In this document: one piece after another, positions 32,512 through 43,683 of the stretch | Layout of the letters: every line of letters starts with the position of its first letter | Numbering within the stretch: position 1 is the stretch's first letter | Source of the DNA: Ectobius pallidus | Lineage: Eukaryota > Arthropoda > Insecta > Blattodea > Ectobiidae | NCBI GenBank assembly: GCA_964059195.1 | Contig: CAXKWD010000005.1 | Location: 94,191,882-94,255,881 of the forward strand | Direction: 5' to 3' | Length of the DNA stretch: 64,000 nucleotides | Program-made: the position numbers and the translations under genes | The notes under the pieces: generated by a model | Database searches by the model: none | Told to the model about the DNA's origin: nothing | What the model saw: only the letters and a program-made list of their open reading frames with translations

Positions 32512-35316
32512 GTGTACATGGCTTACAAGATGCCGACAGGAGCTGTTGAGAGATTCAGATCCCCACCTGAAGCGACTGCTACCTACGCGGGGGAGCCACA
32601 AGACTCAGCAGCCACAGTGAAGGAGAACGTAGAGATTAAACCACAGGGTCTTCGTAAAACTTTGATTAGAGGAAACAAACAAATGGCTAGCAGAAATGAA
32701 CCCAAATTCCCGCCTCCAGTTCAAGTGAAGACTTTAGAATCAACCCTAGACTTCCTAGCAATTCCGTCTACGATTTACCCAGAAATTAAAAAGAATCACG
32801 CATACAAACCAGAGGTATTCAGTTTCTCCAAACACTCATCCACATCTGAACCCTGGCCTTCCTACGAGACAATGGCGCAATCCAAAAAGCTGAAGGAACA
32901 AAAGAGAGCATTTGAGGCTTTAAAGTCCCAAGTCGTCATGGCAAAGTACAAACCATACACCGATAACCCAGTGAAAAGGGATGACGACAAAATTCGTGGC
33001 ATGTACAGTCTAACCAAACCCATATCCAAATCAGAACCCTGGCCTTCCTACGAGACATTGAACCAATCCACGAAACCTGGGGAACAAAAGAGTGAAATTG
33101 AGGTTTTCAAGTCCCAAGACGCCGCAGGGAAGTACAATCCATATCACAATAATCTAGTGAAAAGGGATGATAACAAAATTCGTCTCTCCAAACGCTCGTC
33201 CAGAACAGAACCCTGGCCTTCCTACGAGACACTGGACCAATCCACAAATCCAAGAGAACAAAAGAGTGAAATTGAGGTTTTCAAGTCCCAAGACGCCGCA
33301 GGGAAGTACAATCCATATCACAATAATCTTGTGAAAAGGGATGATGACAAAATTTGTGGCATGTACAGTCTATCCAAAAGCTTATCCGAATCAGAACCTT
33401 GGCCTTCCTACGAGACATTGAACCAATCCACGAAACCTGGGGAACAAAAGAGTGAAATTGAGGTTTTCAAGTCCCAAGACGCCGCAGAAAAGTACAATCC
33501 ATATCATAATAATCTTGTGAAAAGGGATGGTGAGAAAATTCGCATCGTATACAGAATCCCCAAACGCTTATCCAGATCAGAGTCCAGGCATTCATATGAG
33601 ACACTGGAGCAATCCACGAAATCAGGGGAACAAAAGAGAGCAATTCAGGTTTTAAACTCCCAAGATGCAATGGCAAAGTACAGTCCAAATCACGATAACC
33701 CAGTGAAAAGGGATGGTGACAAAATTCGTGGCATGTACAGTCTATCCAAAAGCTTATCCGAATCAGAACCCTGGCCTTCCAACGAGACATTGGACCAATC
33801 CACAAAACCAAGGGAACAAAAGAGATTTATTCAGGTTTCAAACTCCCAAGATGCAATGGCAAAGTAAAGTCCAAATCATGATAACTCAGTGAAAACTGAT
33901 AGTGACAAAATTCGCATCGTGTACACTCCCTCCAAACGCTTATCCAAATCAGAACCCAGGCATTCGAATGAGACACTGGAGGAATCCAAGAAGCCTGAGG
34001 AACAAAAGACTGCAACTGAGGTTTTCGAGTCCCAAGACGTCATGAAGAAGTACGATCCACATCATAGTGACCCAGTGAAAATGGATGGTGATAAAGTTAG
34101 CAGAGCGTACAGTCCCCAAGAACCCATACTCGACGGAATCCTCACGAGACTCCAATTCTTCAAGCCTCAACCCAATATGGGCGCCCAGCCTCTAAGTTAT
34201 CCACCGCCTACCCTCATGAAATACGACGACTCTAAGATGCTTCGTCGCCCAAGTTTTCATCAGTTACAGCAGATGAAAAAAGTGGAGGAACAGAAAACAG
34301 CCTACAAGGAGCAAATACAAGCGTCCCACACATTGCTTGCAATGTATCAGAAAAATAAGCAAAGTGACATGAAAGGCACAAATAACGTCTTTGACCTCAC
34401 GGATACGACACTCAACACGCATAGTACGCATGCGCAAAACAATCCTGCAACCGCCGATCAGCCGGAAGAAGAGAAACCAGAAGTAAAGGAAGTAGGAAAC
34501 AGATATGAGAAACTAATGAAACCAACAACGAACCTTCCAGTTCCTGTAGAAGCGCACTCTGAGAAGAGTGTAGCATTGACTAGACACAGCTTCAGACTGT
34601 TTGAGAAGAGACCCACACTGCGAGAACACGTCGATAAACTAATCAGTGAGAGGATCGCCAGAAGTAGAACGTACTTCCCGGAAACCTTCCTCTACGTCAG
34701 CAAGTTGATCAGAGAGCTCAGGGAATTCGCTTATGATGCAAGGGATCCTCCCGCACAAACCCTCCGCTTGCTATCTCCTCCGTCAGAAGAACCGAAGCCG
34801 GAAAAAAGTGCAAGGGACGACTTGCATCGACCATCTCAGTCCATCGACTTGACCCCCAATCTGCATCAGAGAATGCCTGACAAACCACCGACACCACTTG
34901 AGGAACACAGACCTCCATCAGCAAAACTGACACCGCCTACTGAAGAGGCACCAAAATCAACTGGAGAGTACAGCTCTCAAGTAGAAGAAACGCTTGGCAT
35001 CAAGCTACCACAAGCAAACGTGCGTCGACTGTCCTCGTCCGAGATAAACTTGGCCAAACTGAAAGACTTGTCCCTAGAAGATCGCCTGGTAGTATTCGCT
35101 ACAGAATTCCCTGTTAAACTCCGCTACTACGAGGTTAATCCTTCCGGAATCCCCAACCAGCCCAAAATAGTGCAATTCAAGTACAGAGCTGAAAATATAG
35201 ACTTAATGGACAGCACTCCAGAACTGTCTCAGAATGTGGTGCAAACCACGCGAAACTTCGAACAACTAAATGAGGCTAGCAGTACAGCTAGCAGGCTTCG
35301 CCAAACAAACCGGTGA
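32512..35316 (+). CDS. unrecognised basic repeat protein, exon 2 (one internal stop)
   Basis: Begins right after the acceptor AAAG (phase 0) with codons V-Y-M-A-Y-K-M. It is open for 934 codons apart from one TAA at 33865-33867, and ends with TGA at 35314-35316. Parts: a Lys/Pro-rich lead (to about 32844), seven repeats of about 62 residues (32845-34134), a Pro-rich linker, a helical-looking segment RYEKLMKPT...ETFLYVSKLIRELREFAYDA (about 34500-34740), further Pro/Glu-rich linker, and a C-terminal block LEDRLVVFATEFPVKLRYYE. No family recognised; no catalytic motif, signal peptide or membrane segment seen. The overall character is that of a structural or disordered protein. The stop is a TAC-to-TAA change, since sister repeats have TAC there. 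So this allele is truncated, or read through, or the base is a sequencing error. Confidence 0.68.
32845..34134 (+). repeat. seven-unit coding tandem repeat, 186 bp (62 residues) each
   Basis: Units begin at 32845, 33031, 33205, 33391, 33577, 33763 and 33949. Spacing is 186 bp except for one 174-bp unit, all multiples of three. Each starts SEPWPSYET or a variant (ESRHSYET, EPRHSNET) and contains EQK, SQDA, KY and VKRD landmarks. Units 2 to 4 are nearly identical over long stretches, which points to recent duplication or conversion. Two subtypes are visible: GMYSLSK (units 2, 4 and 6 leads) and RIVY (units 5 and 7). Confidence 0.92.
33865..33867 (+). other. in-frame nonsense codon TAA in repeat unit 6
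   Basis: The context GCAATGGCAAAGTAAAGTCC matches GCAATGGCAAAGTACAGTCC in unit 5, so one C-to-A change made the stop. The frame is otherwise open for 449 more codons to 35314. Confidence 0.9.
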
Positions 35317-35401
35317 AGCGTCAAACAAACACAGGCTGCATTAAGTGCCAAACAAACGCTGGCACCTGAAGGCTTGCACAAGCCCAAGTATACGCAGCAG
35401 C

Positions 35402-35407
35402 AATAAA
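35402..35407 (+). terminator. polyadenylation signal candidate
   Basis: AATAAA 85 bases after the stop codon of the repeat-protein gene. A plausible end for its mRNA, though a single hexamer is common by chance in AT-rich DNA. Confidence 0.4.
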
Positions 35408-35432
35408 ATAGTGGCAGCAGAAAGTTCGTAAG

Positions 35433-35789
35433 CCGCAGGGCTTTCATTGATTTCAATGACAGTAAAGAGCACAATTTCATTCATTGCAAAAGTATTGTGG
35501 CAATTTAAATTGATCAAACTTTTCAAAATCTATATAACATCAACAGAAAATAGCGGACTTATAAATTTGGACATGTTCTTATGCTATAAAATTGTGGATT
35601 GTTCATGAAATCCGCAGGGCTTTCATTGATTTCAATGACAGTAAAGAGCACAATTTCATTCATTGCAAAAGTATTGTAATTTAAATGGATCAAACTTTTC
35701 AAAATCTATATAACATCAACAGAAAATAGCGGACTTATCAGTTTGTACATGTTCTTATACTAATAAAATTTCGGATTGTTCATGAAATC
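35433..35789. repeat. tandem duplication, two copies of ~179 bp
   Basis: Copies at 35433-35611 and 35612-35789, each starting CCGCAGGGCTTTCATTGATT and ending GTTCATGAAATC. They differ by a few substitutions and small indels. They lie just downstream of the gene's AATAAA, in the possible 3' region. Confidence 0.9.
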
Positions 35790-35940
35790 TATGACATAAA
35801 TGGCAACTCAAGATTATAATGTTACCTTGAAACCTGTGAAATACCGCGCTTATGATCAAAACATAGGGAGAGTAATAAATCAAGCAGAGTGCAGAAGAAT
35901 ACATTAAAATTTCTTGGATCTGGCATTACAATTTATTTGC

Positions 35941-36772
35941 AACGAGGGTGGACCAAATATAAACGAGACTATTTTAGGGCATAATTTTCAGCTAAGGAAG
36001 CTGCTACTTTATGGCATGTTGAAGGGGGGGGGGAGAGAGCGATCAGACGCCCTTGTGAGATTGCAATACAGCAAGGATATATCAGAAAAAAATGCAACCT
36101 TCCGTTGCGCAATGCAGTATCTCGCTAAATGAAAGCGCAACATTTTGCGCAAACTGTTGGCACAGTTTAGGGAACAAACTCTGTCAACGTCGCGTGTTTT
36201 CACTTGGCACAAGGCGTTTGTGAGAAGCCGTGGAGTTCCCTATGAAAGCCAAGTCTGGGCATTCAGAAGGCTTTTGACTGTTTTTTTTGGGGGGGGGGGG
36301 AGGGAGAGCATTTTATACGTTGATTTTGTACAATATCGTTGCGCAATCAATGCGGCGTACTACTGCGAGGCTTTCAATGAGGCTAAAAGACGTGACTAAC
36401 CGGTAGAAGAAGAGATCCTTCTTCATGACAATGCAAGAGCTGTCACACGTACCAAAATGGAGAAAATAGTTTAACAACCTTCTTAGTGTCCTGATTTATT
36501 AGCTTGCGATTTTCATCCTTTTTGGTCCAGTCCAAGAAGCTGAGGATGGCCAGCAATTCGACAACGTTGATGGGATGGAGCAATTCGTACGCAATTGGCT
36601 AATGACACAACCAACTCTTTTTTTTTTAATTAAAAAGCTACAGATTTGCTCGGAAAAAATGCATTTCCAAAGCAGGAAATTCTATACAAAAATGAAAAAC
36701 ACTTAATTTTGTGTTTATTGCAAACAAAAATAAATGAAAAATAGTCTCCTTTATATTTCATCTACCCTCGTA
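35941..36772 (+). mobile_element. degenerate mariner element
   Basis: Left end ACGAGGGTGGACCAAATATA and right end TATATTTCATCTACCCTCGT are imperfect inverted repeats. Inside, on the plus strand, pieces of a DD34D transposase survive in several frames: STSRVFTWHKAFVRSR (helix-turn-helix end) near 36185-36230, LHDNARAVTRTKMEK near 36420-36465, and PDLLACDFHPF near 36490-36525, matching the HDNARPH and SPDLAPSDYHLF motifs, with Asp in LACD retained. Runs of G near 36027 and 36290 and many frameshifts mark it as long dead. Confidence 0.75.
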
Positions 36773-37119
36773 TCATGGAAGACAGAGGTTATCTGCCTCT
36801 CTACCCATAGTATTTTATCTAATACAATATAAGACAATGAGATAAATTTAAAAGGGCATAAGTTAAGAGCAACAACAATGCCAGAGTCAATGCATAGGTT
36901 GTCTTTCTCAGAATTGAGTGCTATAACAGAAGAACAGTTACACACTCTGCCCAAATAAAAGTTTTGCCTCTTAGTATAATATATTTTTAATGACATTCTC
37001 TTCATGTAAATTGGTTTTAAAAATGAAGAGAATGTCGTTACCACATCACATCCCCGAAGGATACACAACCCAAATAAAATTTGATTAACGCACTCACGTA
37101 ACTTTCTTTACTCTAAGCA
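36773..37119. other. unassigned stretch
   Basis: The 105-codon minus-strand frame at 36751-37068 has no motif. Confidence 0.4.
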
Positions 37120-37668
37120 TAGGCAATACAGCTTTCTCACTTCACACTCTGATATAGAAGAAGAGGCCGTATTGCAAAGAGCACGGATACAGTTATTTCA
37201 ACCTGATGCCAAACTTTATTCTTCACGAGGTAAGACTGAGTTTCTATAAACAATGGGTGGCTTATAACTACCCTTCAGAGAATTTATGCAAAAAAAGTTT
37301 TAAAAAAAGTATTAGCTCTTAGAATAAGCACCCCAAGAATAAAATTTAAAGATAATCGTAAGAGACGTTTTCGAAAAATGGCGAAAAATGAAATTTTCTT
37401 TATAAAAAGTGGCATTAGGGGTAAGAGTGTCACATCCCCTAAAGATACCTGAGTCAAATACAAAATGTTGTTTTCATATGATTTTTCGTTCTAGAGCTTG
37501 GCTGTTCACAGACACACACAGACATATTTCTGAAAAATAGCATTTTTGGATTCAGGTAACATCAAAACGTGTATTTATATTAAAAACGTGATTCGAAATT
37601 TGGGCTAGAAATCTTGCTCTCCTATGTTACGGTAAATATGTTACGGGTAGAGGAAGTAAAAAAGTACT
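37120..37668 (-). repeat. interspersed repeat X, copy 1
   Basis: In reverse complement it matches the repeat at about 46772-47480. Shared blocks include GGGTGGCTTATAACTACCCT, TTCATATGATTTTTCGTTCT, a short CAGACACACACAGACA run (equivalent to the GTCT run near 47040) and GGGTAGAGGAAGTA. No coding region. Confidence 0.6.
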
Positions 37669-38631
37669 TCTAGAGCCTATTAAAGGCGAGCAGGACGCTG
37701 ATAATCTAAGGCGAGCGACAGACGTTCAAATTTCAAAAAAATCCCTTTAGGCAAGCCTACAGGCTGAGGTAGATTTCGAAGTGCTTTTGGTTTAATTTAC
37801 TGTCAATGCGTAGCACTCTTCTTCTTTAGCCTTTGCATGACAAACCCGCAATAATAACTCCAAAAAAGAGGAAAGAGCACTTTTTCAAACATTCAAATCT
37901 CGCCTTATATGAGAACTATCAGGAAACTAGTTATTGATTTGTAGAGTACTCATCAAGAGCTTTTCAACGATACCCCACAAGACGTAGTTTCAAAAATTTC
38001 GAATTTCCATCCCCCCCCTCCGCCATCCCCACTCGTACCCCCAAAACCCCGAATCGTTGGTATCACTGCAAATTCCATAGGGAGCACTCTAATTTATTCA
38101 AACAAAGTTTCCCTCTATACTTCATAGGGGCCGAGATATAAATGTTTTAAAATTTCAACCCCCTCCCCCGACCACCCTCTTGGGCCAATTTTGCTCATTA
38201 ACGAACTTGTCCGAACTATTGGGCCTAGAAATAACATAATAAAATTTGGTTCAAATATCTTCAAAATTACGGCCGCTAGCGTGTAAAAATATAAATATAT
38301 ATATATATATAAATATCACAATTTTCTTTTTGAACGGGCGGTGGTTTCGTACTTAAGGAAGCATGAAACGTAAAGATATGAAATAATTTTTCGAAAATCA
38401 TGACATGGTATCCATTGCAATAGGTAGATTTTTCTTCGAAAACTACTTAATTATGTAAAATCTTATTTACACATGGCCTGGGACTTTCCAGAATTTGGAA
38501 ACGGATTAGAGCCTTCCAGTCGGGTGGATGGATGTAGTAATTCTGGGCTTTCGTGAGCTACTAGCACTGCGTCCATCTTTAGGGAGGAAATGAGCTGGTC
38601 GGAAATGAAGGGTTAGTTATTATTATGGTTC
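37669..38631. other. unassigned stretch
   Basis: No gene. C-rich patches occur near 38010 and 38160 and a short TA microsatellite near 38296-38312. Confidence 0.45.
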
Positions 38632-39180
38632 GGATGTTTCTGACATGCCATATTTTTATCCTGACCTCCATTCTCGCCAAAAAACACAAATTAAACATGA
38701 ATCGCACATTTACTACCCAAATCGGACCGTTTTTATTTTTCATATAAAGTCATATTTTGGTCATTTTCTTTGTCCTTGGTAAATTGACCTACACACTTTA
38801 TTTTTCAAGTTCCCCCATAAATAATAGTCACATACTGTCTGTTAGAAGAACTTATATACAATATCACAACAGAAAATAACTCTGACTCGGAAGCTGAACT
38901 AATGCGCGTGAAAGAAAATTTCTTAAAAAGGTACCAGAGTTCTGTGGATGCAAGAGGAGTACATTTCAAACATCTCTTATGATGAGGTACGTGGTTATTT
39001 TCATTGTACTTTCAACTGTAACTGCGAGAACCTGAATCATTACACCGTTCGCGGATTTATTTGCGTAGATACTTCACCCGATCGCTCGGGAGTTAGATCT
39101 GTGCCCGCCGCGACGCAGAAACCCGCATGATTGGCCAACTCTTGCGTGGGACTCACTGTATAAACAGTATTTGTAAAAAC
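38632..39180. repeat. truncated MITE (28362 family) followed by repeat G, copy 2
   Basis: From 38632 GGTTCGGATGTTTCTGACAT matches the left end of the MITE at 28362, ending about 38776. From there to 39180 the sequence matches the repeat at 27775-28316. It abuts the 145-bp-module copy at 39201; at the other locus the order is reversed (module repeat then G). Confidence 0.6.
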
Positions 39181-39420
39181 ACCAATAAATAAATAAATAA
39201 AATCAGGTAAACTGATGTAACAAAGTGCCAGTATGTTTTTGTTTAATTAGTTATGACTGCAATTATGATATGCAGAATATGTTTTTTTTTTTTAAATTGA
39301 TTTCCAAGTTAAGCTCCAGATTTATTCATTAAGCAGGGCTTACGGAAGAAGAAAGGTCTACCATCTCGGCCACCTGGGTCATTTTAACGGTCTAGTTGGA
39401 TAAGCGCATTAAATCAATAT

Positions 39421-40275
39421 GTTTTTTAGTACACGCTCTCTAAAACAGCTGCTTATCGGATTGGTAACACGCCGAAAAGCTGCACTTTAAAGGACAAGGC
39501 CGCTAAAATTGCATAATAGTGCATTCAAACTGCATTCAAAATGCAATTTTAGCGGCCTTGTCCTTTAAAGTCGTCATGGCAATCTATAAACAAAACCCAG
39601 ACGGCATTGACCAGTCACACCAACTTTAACATGGATTTACGCATATAATTGGTCATAAAACAACAAATTTAAGCCAACACGTTTCTTTATGATAATCAGA
39701 AACTTTACCAGGATTTTTTGCAAAACACGGTAGCCCACTTCATCACATGACAACAAATATAAGCCAACAACTTTTCACATCTTCGTTCACATAGCTTACA
39801 TGGATGCACCAGCATTTAATTGCAATATATTCCCTATTCCTTCTGCCATGATGTTGCTGGTACCAGCTCCAATTCAATGTTTTTGACTTTGAGTGAAATT
39901 TCCTCGGGATTATAATTCATATTTTCACAAGCTTTTCATAAATACTAGTTCGTATTTATTATTGTTTACAAATCAGCTACTCATATAACTCATCTATAGC
40001 CTACCTCATTTCGTTTTGGTATGTACGGTTCATTGTTGTCTTGCGTTTGAGAGGGCCTTGAGAATACGGTTGACTGCATTTCATTATAATTAATTATATA
40101 CGGTATTTTTGTTTCATTTCATATAATTTAGAGAGCTATCACTAAAAAATATTGTATGCACCACGTACGCAAAAACTTTAGCGGACTCATCCAGTATTTC
40201 AGCCTCGGCTTTCGCCTCGGCCGCTATACTAGATTCGTCCGCTAAAGCGTTATTTTGCGTACTTGATACATAAAT
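39421..40275. mobile_element. insert within module-repeat copy 3
   Basis: Absent from the matching site in copy 2. A partial inverted repeat TTTTTTAGT..CTCTCTAAA at 39422 pairs with TTTAGAGAG..ACTAAAAAAT near 40129. It contains two strong palindromes: 39485-39570 and 40165-40262 (ends GTACGCAAAA and TTTTGCGTAC). Confidence 0.55.
39485..39570. repeat. perfect 29-bp hairpin arms with 28-nt loop
   Basis: CTTTAAAGGACAAGGCCGCT and 9 more bases at 39485-39513 are exactly complementary to 39542-39570. Confidence 0.9.
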
Positions 40276-41258
40276 AGCTATTTTGTCATAGCTACCTGTA
40301 TTTTAATTTCCAAGGCCTCATAAGATCACAGTAAAACAATAGGCTATGTTGTCAAGATAACTGATTTTCATTTTTTTAAATAAATTCTTTCGAATACGTA
40401 CCGGTATATTACCATAAAATAGGCACTAAATTGAGCATTACTCCGAAACAGGTCAACCGATTTTATCCATTATGAATAGACGTCTTCCCATGGACATTAT
40501 AAATGTGTATACCAAGTTTCATAAAAATCCGGTAAAGCGTATTTGAGTTACCGCGTCTTTAAAATATACACTAAATTGGGTTTTACTCCGGTACCGGTCT
40601 ACCGATTTGGTCCAATATCAGTAGACGTCTTTCCACGTACATTATAAATGGGTATACAAAATTTCAGGAAAATCCAATAAAGCATATTTGAGTTATCGCG
40701 ACTTCTTATATATTAACATAAAAACACTAAATTGGGCATTATTTCGGTACTGGCCAACCGATTTGGTCCAATATCAATAAACGTCTTCCCATGGACATTA
40801 TAAATGCGTATACGAAGTTTCATAAATATCCGATAAAGCCTATTTGAGTTATTGCGCCTTTAAAGTAGACACTAAATTGGGTTTTACTCCGGTACCGGTC
40901 AACAGATTAGGTTCAAATTCAATAGGGCACTTCTCAAGGACGTCATAAATGGGTATACCAAGTTTCATGGAAATCCGATACAGCGTATTTGGCGCCATAA
41001 TCTATTAAAATAGGCACTAAATTGGGCATTACTCCGGTACCGGTGAACCGATTTGGTTCAATATCAATAGGGTTCTTCCCATGGACATTATAAATGTGTT
41101 TTCCAAGTTTCATAAAAATCCGAAAAAGCGTATTTGAGTTATGGTGCGTACAGACACACGGACAGACAGACGGACAGACAGACAGACGGACAGACAGACG
41201 GAGAGACATTTTTTCGTCCACCACACAATCTCATAAAGTACCATACTGGCACTTAATA

Positions 41259-41747
41259 ATATATGATAATAAGTGTTTGTCAGTTTGTCTGTCTGTGCGC
41301 GATGTTCAGCGAAATCTACTGCACGCAGAAATCTGAAATTTTAAACATAGATGGACTGAAGGGTGGCCGAATGCACCTCGAAGCCGGATTTTTCATTTTC
41401 GCTATCGTTCGCTAGTTATGAGTGAAAAACTGGCAGAAAATATGAATATTTTTGCTATCGAAGCATCAATTTTTGGTAATATATTTCAATTGTCAAATCA
41501 ATTGCAGGTGGGTGTCTTGTTTTGTCATCCTACTTGGAAATAAAAGCATCGCAATTTTTTCAATATATTGCATGGATTTATTGTTCGTTTCGATTCTGTG
41601 AGCTGACCGTGGTCGATTCGTTTGTTTATAAGGTCAAATATAATAAAGGCGCTTTCTAATCGTGGAACTCGCTCCAAAGCCGGATATTTCGTTTTTCATA
41701 AGTATTAATTGTTTAGTTTATGAATGAATCGCGTGTGTTAATACCGG
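41259..41747. other. unassigned stretch
   Basis: No feature recognised. Confidence 0.4.
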
Positions 41748-41996
41748 GGTGCGCGGGCAAAGAGAGTTAAGTCCACTTTCTTGTTACTGAGAATTAGAGT
41801 GACTTAACACAGTATACCAGCCCTACATAGCTTTAGAGATGGATAAACCCATGAGGCACACATCCATAACTACCGTCCTTTTTTAATATGACTTACTGGA
41901 CTTAACACAAATGTAGAGAACATTTTTATCTATAACTCTATGGACATATCTCAATTTTTTAGTATGGTGGACTTAACTCTCTTTGCCCGCGCACCC
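41748..41996. mobile_element. 249-bp MITE with perfect 29-bp inverted repeats
   Basis: GGTGCGCGGGCAAAGAGAGT plus 9 more bases at 41748-41776 is the exact complement of 41968-41996. No coding capacity. I could not fix the target duplication, so the superfamily is open. The perfect ends suggest recent activity. Confidence 0.78.
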
Positions 41997-42117
41997 GCCA
42001 ATTATTTTTCTATTAATTTTTAATCGAATTAATTATCGTGGGCGAAGCCGCGGGCTCCTGCTGGTCTGTTAGTAAGAACAACAACAACAACAACAACAAG
42101 AATTATACTAATAATAA

Positions 42118-43191
42118 AATCAGGTAAACTGATATAACCAAGTGCCAGTATGTTTTTTTTTTTTAAATCAGTGATACACGCAATTATGATAGGCCCATGC
42201 ATTAAAGTTATTTTTGTAATAGATGTCCGAGTTAACTCCAAAAACAAAATGTGCCGGCAATAATAATAATGATGCAATAGACCTACGATTCGCTGATATC
42301 TCTGTTTCAATTTAAAGCAGCCTTAAAGGTTATGAATGAATAATAAGCATATGAAATCTATCTGTCAGGAATTACATTAGGTATATTGCTGCACAGGAAC
42401 GATAAGAAAAATACTCACAGTAAAATATAGCCTAATGTAAATATCGGTAGTCTACATAACCATAGAATACACATTATAATATCAATATTCATCGGCTAGT
42501 TGTTATAAATCGTTTATTTAAATTATTATTTACCCACACTGACATCCTTATGAAGAAACAAATCAATCAAGGTTGCTAACAATATGAATAAACGATTGGC
42601 AATTTGTTAAGTTTTTTAAATACATTGTGGGCCTTGAAAGAATATTGATTACAAAATTAATATTGATATACTCGTTACTTCGGTACCGGTCAACCGATTT
42701 GGCCCTAATTCAATAGGCTTGTACCCAAAAACGTCATAAATTCGTATACCAAGTTTCAAGAAAATCCGATAAAGCGTATTTGAGTTATCCACGCCTTTGT
42801 TATATATTACCATAAAAAGGCACTAAATTGGGCATTATTCCGGTACCGCCCAACCGATCTGGTCCAATATCAATAGACATCTTCCCATGGACATTATAAA
42901 TAGGTATTCCAAGTTTCATGAAAATCCGATAAAGCGTATGTGAGTTATGGCGCCTTTAAAATATACACTAAATTGGGTTTTACTCCGGTACCGGTGAACC
43001 GATTTGGTCCAATTTCAATAGGGTTCTTCCCATGGACATTATAAACGCGTATACCAAGTTTCATTAAAATTCGATAAAGCGTATTTGAGTTAGAGCGCGT
43101 ACAGACACACGGACGGACGGACGGACGGACAGACGGACAGACATTTTTCGTCCCCCACACAATCTCATAAAGTACCATACTGGCACTTAAT
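42118..43191. mobile_element. 145-bp-module repeat family, copy 4 (short form)
   Basis: Left end ATCAGGTAAACTGATATAAC with AAGTGCCAGTATG, right end CATACTGGCACTT. Only about three modules (from 42680) and a CGGACGGACGGA run at about 43112-43142. No SGNH-like ORF. Confidence 0.75.
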
Positions 43192-43437
43192 AAGCTGCAC
43201 CGCAGCAAATATTGTGTTATCTTAAGCGATCACAATACGACATCCTAAATATTGTTATCTTTAACCGTGATATAGACTGCTGACATTTTCATTTCATTAG
43301 TATCGATTGTTAGAAATTACAACATAATTAAAGATAAAAATATTACATTAAAGTAAATGTAAACATAACCACACCAGAACATGTGTCAAGAGTAAGCCAG
43401 CAGGCATACAATAAATATTACGTATTGTTCTTCTTAC
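43192..43437. other. start of the THAP gene intron, otherwise unassigned
   Basis: The intron begins with GTAAGAAG reading leftwards from 43437. Nothing else recognised. Confidence 0.5.
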
Positions 43438-43541
43438 CTTTCTGGATCTTTTGGGAAAGTGAAGAAATACAATTCAGGATTTCTTCCTTTATTGTTACTG
43501 CAATTTATAGCAGAACAATAACATCCTTTCGAAACACGCAT
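43438..43541 (-). CDS. THAP zinc-finger protein, exon 1
   Basis: Minus-strand exon from ATG (43541-43539) to the donor GAAAG|GTAAGAA. It encodes 34 residues plus two bases of an Arg codon: GCYCSAINCSNNKG, then LYFFTFPKDPE. This is the N-terminal half of a THAP domain: the first zinc pair as C-x4-C (CSAINC) and the FxFPxDPxR box. Exon 2 at 24698 supplies the missing base and continues C-K-K-W, giving the canonical DPERCKKW junction. Two independent signals, splice phase and domain continuity, tie the exons together over an 18.7-kb intron. The conserved frame suggests the domain was selected until recently. The role is presumably DNA binding, in related transposases to the element's own ends. 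Confidence 0.85.
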
Positions 43542-43683
43542 TGCTATAAAAATTCAAGACTCCTATTTTTTATTTCCATTCTTCCCGCAGTAGTGATTGT
43601 AGTATTACTCAATGGCCGGTAGGATCGCTAGGTAATCTGCGCGCGCATGTCCGTCTGGCAGAAAAACGGGCTGAGTTTCTTTA

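Larger units (their letters stand above)
39201..41258. mobile_element. 145-bp-module repeat family, copy 3 (short form)
   Basis: Nearly identical to copy 2 over the left ~215 bp and from 40272 to the end, with modules at 40425, 40570, 40726, 40871 and 41016. Compared with copy 2 it lacks the ~1.2-kb segment holding the SGNH-like ORF (breakpoint near 39404) and has gained an ~855-bp palindrome-rich insert at about 39421-40275. A CAGACAGACGGA run lies at about 41160-41210. Confidence 0.75.
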
